Shown here: positions 16,717-25,930 of the stretch, one piece after another
Numbering within the stretch: position 1 is the first letter of the stretch
How the letters are laid out: every line of letters begins with the position of its first letter
NCBI RefSeq assembly: GCF_947489365.1
Contig: NZ_CANLDB010000002.1
Location: 248,001 to 312,000, forward strand
Origin: an uncultured Nocardioides sp.
GTDB lineage: Bacteria > Actinomycetota > Actinomycetes > Propionibacteriales > Nocardioidaceae
Length of the DNA stretch: 64,000 bases
Direction: 5' to 3'
Notes under the pieces: generated by a model
Seen by the model: only the letters and a program-made list of their open reading frames with translations
Databases searched by the model: none
Told to the model about the DNA's origin: nothing
Translations under genes and position numbers: made by a program

Positions 16717-17478
16717 TCAGCCGGCCGAGCGCAGCAGGCCGCCGCTGCGCGGGGGCAGCGGGAAGCCGAGGGCGGCGGGGACGAGCGCGCCGAGCGCCGT
16801 GCGGCCGGGGCCGAGGTCACCGGAGACGTCGTCGCCGACCATGCACACGGTCCAGGACACGGCGTCGGGGTCGTAGCCGGTCGCGCCGAGCAGGGTGGTC
16901 AGGCCGCAGCGGGACAGGGAGTCGGCCACGGGGGTGCCGTCGCCGGGACGGACCACCACCGAGCCCTCCTCGAGCTCCAGGGTGCGGGGGTCGAAGGGGC
17001 GCCAGGCGGTGATCGAGTCCGGCACGCGACCGCGGCGATTCTCGTCCGCGACGATGCTCCACTCCGCCTCGCTGAGGATGCGGACGGACCAGCCCTTGAC
17101 GTCCATCACCTCGCCGACGTCACGCGCGACCTTGACCAGGCGCTCCTCGACGGTCGCGCCGATCATGCCGTCGAGCTCGAGGAGGGTCCGGTCCACGAGG
17201 TCGGCCAGGTGGTCGGCCAGGGCGGCCTCGCGGTCCGCCTTCAGCGCCGCACGCACGAGCGCGGCCGCGGCGTCGACCAGGCCCTGCTCGGCCGCGCCGA
17301 GCGCACGGTCGACCGTCAGTCGTACGTCGTGGGGTCCCCCGGTGTCGGCCGTCCCCCCGCTGCCGTCGGGGTCCTCGAGGCGTACCTCGGCCCCCCCGAG
17401 CGCAGCGCCGAGCGCCTCCACGGTTCTCTCCACCACGTCCGCGGTCGTCCCGCGGGCATGACTCAGTGCCCTTGCCAC
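16717..17478 (-). CDS. uncharacterised protein, about 253 aa
   Basis: I do not recognise the family. It is a soluble-looking protein: an N-terminal helical half (about residues 1-115) rich in Ala, Glu and Leu, then a mixed half with ILSEAEWSIVADENRRGR, a FDPRTLELEEGSVVVRPGDG strand region, and a C-terminus GFPLPPRSGGLLRSAG. No signal peptide or membrane helix is seen. The start is uncertain: GTG at 17478 with a GGGG-rich stretch upstream is preferred, but a TTG at 17586 would add 36 residues of low quality. It is convergent with the tadG-like gene and separate from its neighbours. Confidence 0.6.
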   Translation of the reverse strand: MARALSHARGTTADVVERTVEALGAALGGAEVRLEDPDGSGGTADTGGPHDVRLTVDRALGAAEQGLVDAAAALVRAALKADREAALADHLADLVDRTLLELDGMIGATVEERLVKVARDVGEVMDVKGWSVRILSEAEWSIVADENRRGRVPDSITAWRPFDPRTLELEEGSVVVRPGDGTPVADSLSRCGLTTLLGATGYDPDAVSWTVCMVGDDVSGDLGPGRTALGALVPAALGFPLPPRSGGLLRSAG

Positions 17479-17605
17479 TCTGCCCCCCCAGGCCTCAGGC
17501 CACCGACCCCCCTGGTGCTGGAGGTGGCCGTCGAGTCCGCCGTCGCCGACGGAAGTTGATGACTTGATCGGCGATCGTATCGGCAACCGGGCGCGGGCGG
17601 AACCG

Positions 17606-18088
17606 TCAGGCGGGAGGCGTCTTCTCGGAGGCGACCTTGGCCTCGGCCTCGTCCTCGGGGTCGTCCGCGTTGCGGAAGTTGACGAACGAGTAGACCAGGA
17701 TGCCGAGCGCGACCACGCCGGAGAAGATCAGCGTCCCGCCAGCCACGGCACCGCCGGGCAGCCAGGTCCACGCCGGCAGCTGCGACGGCCACCAGGACGG
17801 CTCCGGGGGCGACACGACCCAGAGGACGCCGAACCCGATCAGCCAGATCACGCCGAAGGCGGAGGCGATGATGCGCGGCCACGTCTGGACCCCGTCGGCG
17901 GCGCTCTTGAAGGCCCACCGCTTGACGGACTCGAGGCGTCGCTCCGCCCACTCGTACTGCTGGGCGAGCACCAGGACGGCGAGCAGGATGATGAGGGCAC
18001 CCGGGCCCGGCAACGGGATCGCGAGGATCCCGACCACGAGCAGCAGCCAACCCAGGATCTTGAACGTGTACTCCTTCGCTGCCTTCAC
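17606..18088 (-). CDS. PGPGW-family membrane protein, 160 aa
   Basis: The first hydrophobic hairpin contains PLPGPGALIILLAV followed by a basic EWAERRLESVKRW helix, the signature of the small actinobacterial PGPGW/TIGR02611 transmembrane family. Two more hydrophobic segments follow, one in the middle (IIASAFGVIWLIGFGVLWVV) and one near residues 120-140, and the tail is charged. Function of the family is unknown. The ATG at 18088 opens a typical N-terminus (MKAAKEYTFKILGW). It is a single gene between the uncharacterised gene and gnd on the same strand. Confidence 0.8.
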   Translation of the reverse strand: MKAAKEYTFKILGWLLLVVGILAIPLPGPGALIILLAVLVLAQQYEWAERRLESVKRWAFKSAADGVQTWPRIIASAFGVIWLIGFGVLWVVSPPEPSWWPSQLPAWTWLPGGAVAGGTLIFSGVVALGILVYSFVNFRNADDPEDEAEAKVASEKTPPA

Positions 18089-18161
18089 GAACGAGCCCTG
18101 CTCACGGCGGTCATGACTTCACGATGACAGACGGAGCATGACGCCGAGGGCGGAACGAGCC

Positions 18162-19628
18162 TCACTCCTGCTCCTGCTCCGAGCGGTCCTGGGCCCACAG
18201 CGTGTGGAAGGTGCCCTCGCGGTCGACCCGACGGTAGGTGTGCGCGCCGAAGTTGTCGCGCAGCCCCTGGATCAGGGACGCCGGGAGGCGGTCGCGCCGC
18301 AGGCCGTCGAAGTAGGACAGCGAGGACCCGAACGCCGGCACCGGTACGCCGGTCCGCGCGGCCGTGGCGACCACGTGGCGCCACGCGTCGACGCCGGAGT
18401 GCAGGGCGTCGGCGAAGAACCCGTTCGTCATCAGGGTGGTCAGGTCGGGCTCGTCGGCGAAGGCCTCCTTGATGCGGTCGAGGAAGCGGGCGCGGATGAT
18501 GCAGCCGCCGCGCCAGATCGTGGCCATGGAGCCGAGGTCGATGTCCCAGTCGAACTGCTCCGCACCCGCGCGGATCATGTCGAAGCCCTGCGCGTAGGCA
18601 ACGATCTTCGAGGCGTACAGCGCCAGCCGGACCTCCTCGACGAACCGCTCGCGGTCGTCGATCGCGTCGTCGGGGGTCCGCTCGGGGTCCTCGGCGAACA
18701 TCGAGCGCGCAGCGGCGCGCTGGTCGACGTGACCGGACAGGCTGCGGGCGAAGGTCGCCTCGGCGATGCCGGTGATGGGGACGCCGAGCTCGAGGCCCGT
18801 CTGGACGGTCCAGCGTCCGGTGCCCTTCTGCTCGGCCTCGTCGGCGACCACGTCGACGAACGGCTTGCCGGTGTCGGCGTCCGTGTGCGCCAGGACGTCG
18901 GCGGTCATCTCGATGAGGAACGACTCCAGGTCGCCCTCGTTCCAGTCCTGGAAGACCCGCGCGATCTCGGCGGGCTCCATGCCGAGGACGTTGCGCAGCA
19001 GGTCGTACGACTCCGCGATGAGCTGCATGTCGGCGTACTCGATGCCGTTGTGCACCATCTTCACGAAGTGCCCCGCGCCGTCGGCGCCGACGTGGGTCGC
19101 GCAGGGCGTGCCGTCCACCTGGGCGGCGATCTTCTCCACCACCGGGCCCAGCGTCCCGTACGCGTGCTCCGAGCCGCCGACCATGATCGAGGGGCCCTCG
19201 AGGGCCCCGACCTCGCCGCCGGAGACGCCCATGCCGACGAAGTGGACGTCCTTCTCGGCCAGCGCCTTCTCCCGGCGCCGGGTGTCCTCGTAGTGGGCGT
19301 TGCCGCCGTCGATGACGATGTCGTCGGCGTCCAGCAGCGGCAGCAGGTCGTCGATGACGGCGTCCGTGGCCTGGCCGGCCTTGACCATGATGATGATCGC
19401 CCGGGGCCGCTGGATCGACGCGACGAAGTCCTCGAGGCTCTCGGAGGCCACGAAGTCGCCCTCGTCGCCGAACTCGTCGATCAGGGCGGTGGTCTTGGCC
19501 CCGGTGCGGTTGTGGACCGCGACCGTGAACCCGTTGCGCGCGATGTTGCGGGCGAGGTTGCGCCCCATGGTGGCCAGGCCGGTGAGGCCGATCGTCGCGC
19601 GGGGCTCGGAGGTGGTGGCGTCGCTCAT
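18162..19628 (-). CDS. gnd: 6-phosphogluconate dehydrogenase (decarboxylating), 488 aa
   Basis: Converts 6-phosphogluconate to ribulose 5-phosphate with NADP reduction, in the oxidative pentose-phosphate pathway. The N-terminal Rossmann loop is GLTGLATMGRNLARN, and the catalytic helix has VHNGIEYADMQLIAE with the expected His-Asn and Glu; Lys of the catalytic triad precedes it in GHFVKM. The length is that of the long, enterobacterial-type family. ATG at 19628 is chosen over a TTG four codons upstream. zwf lies about 6-8 kb away on the same strand, so the pathway is present but not in one operon. Confidence 0.95.
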   Translation of the reverse strand: MSDATTSEPRATIGLTGLATMGRNLARNIARNGFTVAVHNRTGAKTTALIDEFGDEGDFVASESLEDFVASIQRPRAIIIMVKAGQATDAVIDDLLPLLDADDIVIDGGNAHYEDTRRREKALAEKDVHFVGMGVSGGEVGALEGPSIMVGGSEHAYGTLGPVVEKIAAQVDGTPCATHVGADGAGHFVKMVHNGIEYADMQLIAESYDLLRNVLGMEPAEIARVFQDWNEGDLESFLIEMTADVLAHTDADTGKPFVDVVADEAEQKGTGRWTVQTGLELGVPITGIAEATFARSLSGHVDQRAAARSMFAEDPERTPDDAIDDRERFVEEVRLALYASKIVAYAQGFDMIRAGAEQFDWDIDLGSMATIWRGGCIIRARFLDRIKEAFADEPDLTTLMTNGFFADALHSGVDAWRHVVATAARTGVPVPAFGSSLSYFDGLRRDRLPASLIQGLRDNFGAHTYRRVDREGTFHTLWAQDRSEQEQE

Positions 19629-19708
19629 GTCAGCAGCCAACCACGCCGGGGGCTGTGCATTCCCGGATCCGACGACCGCCCGACCCCGAGGTGGGTCCGG
19701 AGCGGGGC

Positions 19709-20473
19709 TCAGCCGATCTGGTCGAGGGTGTTCTGGGCGACCTCGTCCATGGTCTGGCCACCGACGACCTCGCCGTCCACGATGACCGTCGGGGTGCTCG
19801 ACACCCCGGCGGACTGCGCCTCGGAGGTGGCCTGCTCGACGAAGTCCTGCTGCGCCATGTCCTCGATGCCCGGGCGGACGGCGTCCTCCTCGGCGCCGGC
19901 GGCGACGGCCTTCTCGACCAGCCAGTCCGCGTCGGGGAACGAGGTGTCGGACTCCGACGGCTGGTCGGCGTACAGCTCGTCGTGGAAGGCCTTGGCGACC
20001 TCGGGCCCCGACTCCTCCAGGACGACGGCGAAGGCGTTGACCGCGCGGGAGGAGTAGTCCTCGAAGCCGTCGAGCAGGACGAACGGGCGGTACTCCACCC
20101 GGACGTCGCCGTCCGCCGCGGCCTGCGCGAGCTCGGTGTTGGTCTCCGACTCGAAGGCACCGCAGGCGGGGCAGAGGAAGTCCTCGAAGACGACGATCTC
20201 GGTGGGGGCGTCCTCGGGACCGATGGTGAGGCCGTAGTCGCTGGAACCGGCCTGCACCTCGTCGGCGTCGACGCCGGAGTTCGAGACCACCAGCACGGCG
20301 CCGACGATCAGGGCGAGGACGACGGCCGCGACCGAGCCGGCCATCACCAGCACGCGGCGCTTCTCGCGGCGTTGCTGCTCCTCACGCACGGCGGCAGCGC
20401 GGGCGGCCGAGCCCCCCTTCGTGGAGGCTCCGGAGCCCTTCGGTGTCGTCTTCCCGCTCGGTCGGTTCGCCAT
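19709..20473 (-). CDS. membrane-anchored DsbA-like thioredoxin-fold protein, 254 aa
   Basis: A basic, disordered N-terminus is followed by one membrane helix (about residues 41-62) and an extracellular thioredoxin-fold domain with a CPAC active site (DFLCPACGAF). It ends with the cis-Pro loop SSTPTVIVDG typical of DsbA/DsbG-like oxidoreductases (thioredoxin_4). Probable role: disulfide formation or isomerisation in exported proteins. The ATG at 20473 sits 7 bases after a TACCGT -10 box, so the transcript is likely leaderless. It is divergent from orn. Substrates are unknown; the Cys-rich TadG-like protein is one local possibility, which is speculation. Confidence 0.88.
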   Translation of the reverse strand: MANRPSGKTTPKGSGASTKGGSAARAAAVREEQQRREKRRVLVMAGSVAAVVLALIVGAVLVVSNSGVDADEVQAGSSDYGLTIGPEDAPTEIVVFEDFLCPACGAFESETNTELAQAAADGDVRVEYRPFVLLDGFEDYSSRAVNAFAVVLEESGPEVAKAFHDELYADQPSESDTSFPDADWLVEKAVAAGAEEDAVRPGIEDMAQQDFVEQATSEAQSAGVSSTPTVIVDGEVVGGQTMDEVAQNTLDQIG

Positions 20474-20480
20474 GCTGAGA

Positions 20481-20486
20481 ACGGTA
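20481..20486 (-). promoter_or_regulatory. leaderless -10 box TACCGT (dsbA-like gene)
   Basis: TACCGT on the minus strand, 7 bases before the ATG at 20473, with no Shine-Dalgarno sequence in between. Confidence 0.55.
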
Positions 20487-20535
20487 GTCACGGATCCTGA
20501 GCCCGTCCTGAGGACCCCCGGACCGGGCCGGTGCG

Positions 20536-20541
20536 TAGGGT
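20536..20541 (+). promoter_or_regulatory. leaderless -10 box TAGGGT (orn)
   Basis: TAGGGT, 8 bases before the GTG of orn; the same hexamer and spacing as at pepP. Confidence 0.55.
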
Positions 20542-20549
20542 GAACGCTC

Positions 20550-21218
20550 GTGAACGAGCGACTGGTGTGGATCGACTGCGAGATGACCGGCCTCGACCTG
20601 GAGGCCGACGCGCTGGTCGAGGTCGCCGCCCTGGTCACCGACTACGACCTCAACGTCCTCGGCGAGGGCGTCGACGTCATCGTCCGACCCCCGGCGGAGG
20701 CGCTGGAGCAGATGGGCGAGTACGTCACCGAGATGCACCGCAGCTCCGGCCTGCTGGAGGAGCTGGAGGCCGGGACGACGCTCGCCGACGCCGAGGCGCA
20801 GGTGCTCGCCTACGTGCGGGAGCACTGCCCCGAGGGCTCACGCCCGCCACTCGCCGGCAACTCCGTCGGCACCGACCGCGCCTTCATCGCCCGCGACATG
20901 CTCGAGCTCGAGAAGGCCCTGCACTACCGGATCGTCGACGTCTCCTCGATCAAGGAGCTCGCCCGCCGCTGGTTCCCCCGCGCCTACTTCCAGGCGCCCG
21001 CCAAGCGCGGCAACCACCGGGCGCTGGCCGACATCCGCGAGAGCATCGAGGAGCTGCGCTACTACCGCGAGGCCGTCTTCGTTGACGCCCCCGGACCCGA
21101 CAGCGCGACCGCCCGCCGGATCGCCGAGCGCCACGCGGGGGCCCTCACCGGGCTGGGTGAGCCCGACGCCCCGGGCGAGGCCCCCGGCGAGGAGGCTGCC
21201 GGTTCGGCTCCCTCCTGA
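20550..21218 (+). CDS. orn: oligoribonuclease, 222 aa
   Basis: A 3'-5' exonuclease that clears 2-5 base RNA fragments and pGpG. The DEDDh residues are seen as [10 protein letters not shown], the Asp of SVGTDRAFI and the final [14 protein letters not shown]. The catalytic core occupies about 180 residues as in all Orn proteins; the last 40 residues are an acidic, disordered tail often seen in actinobacteria. The GTG start at 20550 follows a leaderless promoter. Divergent from the DsbA-like gene and upstream of tRNA-His. Confidence 0.95.
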   Translation: MNERLVWIDCEMTGLDLEADALVEVAALVTDYDLNVLGEGVDVIVRPPAEALEQMGEYVTEMHRSSGLLEELEAGTTLADAEAQVLAYVREHCPEGSRPPLAGNSVGTDRAFIARDMLELEKALHYRIVDVSSIKELARRWFPRAYFQAPAKRGNHRALADIRESIEELRYYREAVFVDAPGPDSATARRIAERHAGALTGLGEPDAPGEAPGEEAAGSAPS

Positions 21219-21268
21219 GCCGACCGCTATGATCTCTCCCGGTTCGCGGCTGGTCCGCGTGCCGCCAT

Positions 21269-21345
21269 GGTGGGCGTAGCTCAGCTGGTAGAGCGCCGCG
21301 TTGTGGTCGCGGATGTCGCGGGTTCAAGTCCCGTCGTTCACCCCA
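21269..21345 (+). tRNA. tRNA-His (anticodon GTG)
   Basis: Anticodon stem CCGCG/CGCGG with loop TTGTGGT. The acceptor GTGGGCG pairs with CGTTCAC, with the extra 5' G opposite C73 characteristic of tRNA-His. CCA is encoded. A strong hairpin follows within 6 bases. Confidence 0.95.
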
Positions 21346-21350
21346 CCTGC

Positions 21351-21383
21351 GTGTGGCCCCGCCCGGTCCGGGCGGGGCCACAC
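21351..21383 (+). terminator. terminator after tRNA-His
   Basis: A 16-base perfect GC-rich stem (GTGTGGCCCCGCCCGG and its complement) with a single-base apex, directly after tRNA-His. Confidence 0.85.
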
Positions 21384-21396
21384 GTGTCCCAGGCCC

Positions 21397-21402
21397 TAGG
21401 TT
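21397..21402 (+). promoter_or_regulatory. leaderless -10 box TAGGTT
   Basis: TAGGTT, 7 bases before the ATG of the FAD oxidoreductase and 13 bases after the tRNA-His terminator. Confidence 0.5.
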
Positions 21403-21409
21403 GGCGGCC

Positions 21410-23002
21410 ATGCCCGCACCCCACGACGTCGTCGTCGTCGGCGGAGGCCACAACGGCCTCGTCGCCGCCTGCTACCTGGCCCGCGCCGGACTGTCCGTCC
21501 TCGTCCTCGAGCGGCTCGCCGCCACGGGCGGCGCCGCCGTGTCCGCACAGGCGTTCAGCGGACACGCCGCGCGGCTGTCCCGCTACAGCTACCTGGTGAG
21601 CGTGCTGCCCGACGCGATGGTCGCCGACCTGGGCCTCGACCTGCGGCTGGAGTCGCGGCGGACGGCGTCGTACACGCCGCTGGTGCGCGACGGTCGTCCG
21701 ACGGGGCTGCTCGTGGAGCGGCCCGAGGGCGAGGCGACCCGTCGCTCGTTCGCCGAGGTCACCGGCTCGGAGACGGCGTACGACCAGTGGCAGGCGTTCG
21801 CCGCCGACTCCGAGGCCCTCGCCGCGGCGGTGGCGCCCACGCTGATGCAGCCGCTCCCCCGCGAGTCCGAGGTCCGCGCCGCCGTGGACGAGCGCGTCTG
21901 GCGAGAGCTGGTCACGACCCCGCTCGGCCTCACGGTCCGCGACCGGCTCCACGACGACCTGCTGCGGGGCACGGTCGCCACCGACGGCCTCATCGGCACC
22001 TCGGTGTCCCTGGACGACCCCGGGCTCGTCGCGAACCGCTGCTTCCTCTACCACGTGGTCGGCAACGGCACGGGCGAGTGGCGGGTGCCCGTCGGCGGGA
22101 TGGGCGCGGTGACCGACGCCTTGCGCGCCCGGGCCGAGGAGCTCGGCGCGACGGTCCTCACGGGAGCGGGGGTGTCGCGGATCGACACCGACGCCGGCGA
22201 CGGCACCGGTGGCGGGAGCGGCGGCGCCGAGGTGACCTGGGACGACGCGTCAGGGCGACACACCGTCACCGCTCGGCACGTGCTCGCGAACGTCGCGCCC
22301 TGGGTGCTGCGGATCCTCCGCGGCGGCGAGCAGGACGCCGCCACCAAGCCCGTCGGCGCACAGCTGAAGATCAACCTGCTGCTCGACCGGCTCCCCCGGC
22401 TCGCGTCCGGCGTCGACCCGGCCGTCGCCTTCGCCGGCACCCTGCACCTCGACGAGGGGTTCGACGCCCTCGAGGCGGCGTACGCCGACGCGGCCGCGGG
22501 CCGGCTGCCCGAGCGCATCCCGGGCGAGGTCTACTGCCACTCGCTGACCGACCCCTCGATCCTGGGTCCGGACGCCCCGGAGGGGCAGCACACGCTGACC
22601 TACTTCGGGCTGCACACGCCGTCGACGCTCTTCGAGGGGCCCGACGGGGACGCCGTGCGGGACGAGGCCGCCCGCCGGGCGCTCGCCGGACTGCAGCGCC
22701 ACCTCGCCGAGCCGCTGGAGGACTGCCTGGCCCGGGACGCCGACGGCCGGCCCTGCGTCGAGGTCCACACCCCGGTCGACCTCGAGCGCGAGCTCGCGCT
22801 CCCCGGCGGCCACATCTTCCACGGCGAGCTGGACTGGCCCTGGGCGTCCTCCCGCGCGGCGCTCGACACCCCGGCCCAGCGGTGGGGCGTCCAGACCGAC
22901 GCCGAGGCCGTCCTGCTCTGCGGGTCCGGGGCGCGGCGCGGCGGCGCGGTCTCGGGCCTCGGGGGCCACGACGCGGCCATGGCGGTGCTGGAGGCCCGCT
23001 GA
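21410..23002 (+). CDS. phytoene-desaturase-like FAD/NAD(P) oxidoreductase, 530 aa
   Basis: The N-terminus is a full FAD-binding Rossmann signature (VVVVGGGHNGLVAACYLARAG, then LVLER at the end of strand two). The C-terminus has CGSGARRGGAVSGLGG, the second FAD-contact loop of the phytoene dehydrogenase/amine oxidase class. Relatives such as PDCD5-neighbouring PYROXD2 are poorly characterised, so no substrate is claimed. No carotenoid synthesis genes are nearby. The ATG at 21410 opens the Rossmann strand and matches the leaderless promoter; the frame upstream overlaps the tRNA terminator and is rejected. Confidence 0.85.
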   Translation: MPAPHDVVVVGGGHNGLVAACYLARAGLSVLVLERLAATGGAAVSAQAFSGHAARLSRYSYLVSVLPDAMVADLGLDLRLESRRTASYTPLVRDGRPTGLLVERPEGEATRRSFAEVTGSETAYDQWQAFAADSEALAAAVAPTLMQPLPRESEVRAAVDERVWRELVTTPLGLTVRDRLHDDLLRGTVATDGLIGTSVSLDDPGLVANRCFLYHVVGNGTGEWRVPVGGMGAVTDALRARAEELGATVLTGAGVSRIDTDAGDGTGGGSGGAEVTWDDASGRHTVTARHVLANVAPWVLRILRGGEQDAATKPVGAQLKINLLLDRLPRLASGVDPAVAFAGTLHLDEGFDALEAAYADAAAGRLPERIPGEVYCHSLTDPSILGPDAPEGQHTLTYFGLHTPSTLFEGPDGDAVRDEAARRALAGLQRHLAEPLEDCLARDADGRPCVEVHTPVDLERELALPGGHIFHGELDWPWASSRAALDTPAQRWGVQTDAEAVLLCGSGARRGGAVSGLGGHDAAMAVLEAR

Positions 23003-23136
23003 GGCCGCCTGAGGCCCTCCCGCAAGCCGCGCACAAGGTCCGTGCAGGTCACCCTCCAGAACCCGCTGCACCGCCCCGAGCGGTCCTACGGTGGGCGCAC
23101 GCCGCACAGGGGTGGCGACGACCCGGGGGGACGAGC

Positions 23137-23424
23137 ATGACGACGACCAGCGTGGACACGCGGACCATCGGCCACGGGGCGCACCAGGTGGAGACGCTCA
23201 CGCCGGTGCGCAGCGGCGAGCTGCGCAAGGTCTCGACGCGCTGCACCTGCGGGTGGCGGACGGTGGGCATCGCCCGGGAGCTGGACGAGGCGGCAGCGGT
23301 CGCCCACTCCCGCGCCGAGGACCACGTGGCCGAGTCGCTGGAGACGGCCTCTGACGACGAGGTCGGACCCGCGGTCCGGGACCGGCGGTGGACCCGCCTC
23401 GTGAGGAACTGGTACGCCGCGTAG
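23137..23424 (+). CDS. small uncharacterised protein, 95 aa
   Basis: No family is recognised. The N-terminal half has a CTCGW pair of cysteines and the order beta-strand, CxC, strand, helix; the C-terminal half is acidic then basic (RDRRWTRLVRNWYAA). The layout resembles a small double-stranded-RNA-like or half zinc-ribbon fold, but two Cys alone would need a dimer to bind metal. GGGGGG before the ATG at 23137 is a good ribosome binding site. No partner genes lie close on the same strand. Confidence 0.6.
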   Translation: MTTTSVDTRTIGHGAHQVETLTPVRSGELRKVSTRCTCGWRTVGIARELDEAAAVAHSRAEDHVAESLETASDDEVGPAVRDRRWTRLVRNWYAA

Positions 23425-23952
23425 GGCGTGGGGCCCTCGACCGGACGCGCCCTCGGGTCGGTCCGCCGAGTGCTCCGGGGAGATCCACACTCCAGCACGT
23501 CGCATGTGGAAGCGGTTCTCCTATGGTCGAACCGTTGTGTGGGCCCAGACCTCGCCCGCGAAGCCCGGCCGACGGGCTGCGCCCAGGTCACGCACCGGGG
23601 GAGGGCACAGCCCGTCGGTCGGCCGCACCTCGGCCCGGGGGAGTCACACGGACGGCATGGTGGACGCGCCCGGCAGCTTCCTGACGGGCACGGGGCCACG
23701 ACCCATCCGTGCCGGGGGGTCGGTGTCGAAGACGTGGTGTGACTCGGCGCTGACCTTCGGCCGCCCGCACTCCGGGGGGAGGCGGGCGGACGGACGTCGA
23801 CGTCGTGGACCCGCGGGTACGCGGGGTCTGCTCGGCAGCGTCCCCGCTCGGCCTCGGCCGAGTGGGGGGCGACGTGGTCATTCGTCAGGGCCGACGACGT
23901 GGAAACGGCCCCCGACCACCATCGCTGTGGTCGAAGGCCGCCTCGGCTTCGG
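23425..23952. other. 528-base region without a convincing gene
   Basis: Frames here have poor composition (Arg/Gly/Pro runs) and none has a good start. Visible items: a possible -10 box TATGGT at 23522-23527; an 11-base perfect inverted pair CCGACGGGCTG (23569-23579) and its complement (23608-23618) around a 28-base loop; and two CGGGGGAG motifs about 40 bases apart, one in that loop. A transcribed but untranslated RNA is possible and unproven. Confidence 0.4.
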
Positions 23953-24025
<73 letters not shown>

Positions 24026-24094
24026 ACGGCTCGTCGAGCCGACGTGAACTCTAACAGCCGCCCCGCCCACGCCCGTAATCGCGTCGCGGTCGCC

Positions 24095-25930
24095 TCAGCC
24101 CAGGGACCGGTCCAGGTTGATCGCGGCACTGATCAGCGACAGGTGGGTGAACGCCTGCGGGAAGTTGCCCAGCTGCTCGCCGGTGAGACCGACCTGCTCG
24201 GCGTACAGGCCGAGGTGGTTGGCGTAGGTGAACATCTTCTCCAGCGCGAGCCGCGCCTCCGGCAGCCGACCGACCCGGGTGAGCGCCTCGACGTACCAGA
24301 AGGAGCAGAGGGAGAAGGTGCCCTCCTCCCCCGACAGTCCGTCGCTGGCCTGCTCCAGGTCGTAGCGGAAGACGAGGCTGTCGGAGACCAGTCGCTCCTC
24401 GATCACCCGGAGGGTCGAGACGAACCGGGGGTCGCTGGGGGCACAGAACTTGACCATCGGCATCAGCAGGACGCCGGCGTCGAGGACGTCCGACCCCTCG
24501 TACTGCATGTAGGCGCCGACCTCGGCGTCCCAGCTCTCCGTCTGGATGCGGTCGTAGATCTCGTCGCGGACCTGCGACCAGGCGGGGACGTCGCCGGGCA
24601 GGCCGCGCTGGCGCGCGATGCGGATCATCCGCTCGATGGCCACCCAGGCCATCAGCCGCGACGTGGTGTGCGCCTTCGGCTCGTCGCGGATCTCCCACAT
24701 GCCGGCGTCGACGTCGTCCCAGTGCTCCATCAGCCAGCCCACGATGACGAGCAGGTCCGACCAGGCGTCGTGACTGATGCCGGGGCCGTACTTGTTGAAC
24801 AGGTAGATCGAGTCGATGAGCTCGCCGTAGATGTCGAGCTGCAGCTGCTCGACCGCCGCGTTGCCGACGCGCACCGGTCGGGAGTCGCGGTAGCCCGAGA
24901 GGTGGTCGAGCTCGTGCTCGGCCTCCGGCACCTCGCCGTCGATCGTGTAGAGCACCCGCAGCGGGCCCAGCTCGGCCGTCTCACCGTCCCGGTCGCCGAG
25001 GCGCTGCGAGAGCCACTCGACGAAGGCGCCCGCCTCGTCGGTGAAACCCAGCCGCAGCAGTGCGTACAGGCTGAAGGCCGCGTCGCGCATCCACACGTAG
25101 CGGTAGTCCCAGTTGCGCTCCCCGCCGATCTCCTCGGGCAGGCTGCACGTCGGGGCGGCGATGATCGCGCCCGTGGGCTCGTGGGTGAGGAGCTTGAGGG
25201 TCAGCGCGGAGCGGTCGACCATCTCCCGCCACCGGCCGGTGTACGTCGACTGCGACAGCCAGCCGCGCCAGAACGCCGCGGTGGTGTCGAAGAGGTCCGC
25301 CACGTCCTCGTCGTCGGTGCCGCGCATCTCCTCGTCGGGGGCGAGCACCTCGAGCACGAACAGCGCCTGCTCCCCCGTGGCCAGGCTGAGGTCCGCCGTG
25401 ACGTCCGCGCCGTCGATCGTCAGGTCGACCGAGGCGCTCAGCCCGAGCGCGACCTCGCCGTCGACGATCCTGACGCCGTTGTCGTGCTGCTCGGGGCGCG
25501 CCTCGGAGCGTGCGTAGTCCGGCCGGGCGGCCATCGTCATCCGGAGCGTGACGGAACCGCGCACCGCCACCACCCGCCGTACGAGGCGCTGACGGTGGTC
25601 GGGGTCGTGCGAGGCCAGCACCGGCATGAAGTCGTGCACCTCGGCGACGCCCTGCTCGGTGAGGAAGCGGGTGACGAGGATGTTGGAGTCGGGGAAGTAG
25701 TACTGCTGCGTCGTCGGGGTCCCCTCCGCCGGGGCCAGCCGCCACGACCCGCCCTTCTCGGGGTCGAGGATCGAGCCGAAGACGCTGGGCGAGTCGAAGC
25801 GGGGCGCGCAGAACCAGGCGACGGTGCCCTCGGTGTCGACCAGTGCGCAGGACCGCATGTCGCCGATGAGGCCGTGCCCGCTGATGGGCGTCCACGGCTG
25901 GTCGTTGCCGACCGTCGTACGAGGGCTCAC
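24095..25930 (-). CDS. glycoside hydrolase family 15 (glucoamylase/trehalase-like), 611 aa
   Basis: Hydrolyses alpha-glucosidic bonds; mycobacterial trehalase belongs to this family, so trehalose is a plausible substrate. The N-terminal beta-sandwich starts with [20 protein letters not shown], and the alpha/alpha-barrel has [17 protein letters not shown] and the catalytic-acid region [20 protein letters not shown]. No signal peptide, so it is cytoplasmic. The GTG start at 25930 overlaps the zwf stop in GTGA, so the two genes are coupled: glucose released here could feed glucose-6-phosphate after phosphorylation. The exact substrate is not resolvable from sequence. Confidence 0.88.
   Translation of the reverse strand: MSPRTTVGNDQPWTPISGHGLIGDMRSCALVDTEGTVAWFCAPRFDSPSVFGSILDPEKGGSWRLAPAEGTPTTQQYYFPDSNILVTRFLTEQGVAEVHDFMPVLASHDPDHRQRLVRRVVAVRGSVTLRMTMAARPDYARSEARPEQHDNGVRIVDGEVALGLSASVDLTIDGADVTADLSLATGEQALFVLEVLAPDEEMRGTDDEDVADLFDTTAAFWRGWLSQSTYTGRWREMVDRSALTLKLLTHEPTGAIIAAPTCSLPEEIGGERNWDYRYVWMRDAAFSLYALLRLGFTDEAGAFVEWLSQRLGDRDGETAELGPLRVLYTIDGEVPEAEHELDHLSGYRDSRPVRVGNAAVEQLQLDIYGELIDSIYLFNKYGPGISHDAWSDLLVIVGWLMEHWDDVDAGMWEIRDEPKAHTTSRLMAWVAIERMIRIARQRGLPGDVPAWSQVRDEIYDRIQTESWDAEVGAYMQYEGSDVLDAGVLLMPMVKFCAPSDPRFVSTLRVIEERLVSDSLVFRYDLEQASDGLSGEEGTFSLCSFWYVEALTRVGRLPEARLALEKMFTYANHLGLYAEQVGLTGEQLGNFPQAFTHLSLISAAINLDRSLG

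Noticed and set aside
23569..23618. c-di-AMP or other riboswitch
   Set aside because: GGGGGAG motifs resemble parts of one, but the remaining conserved segments are not found and no suitable gene follows on this strand.
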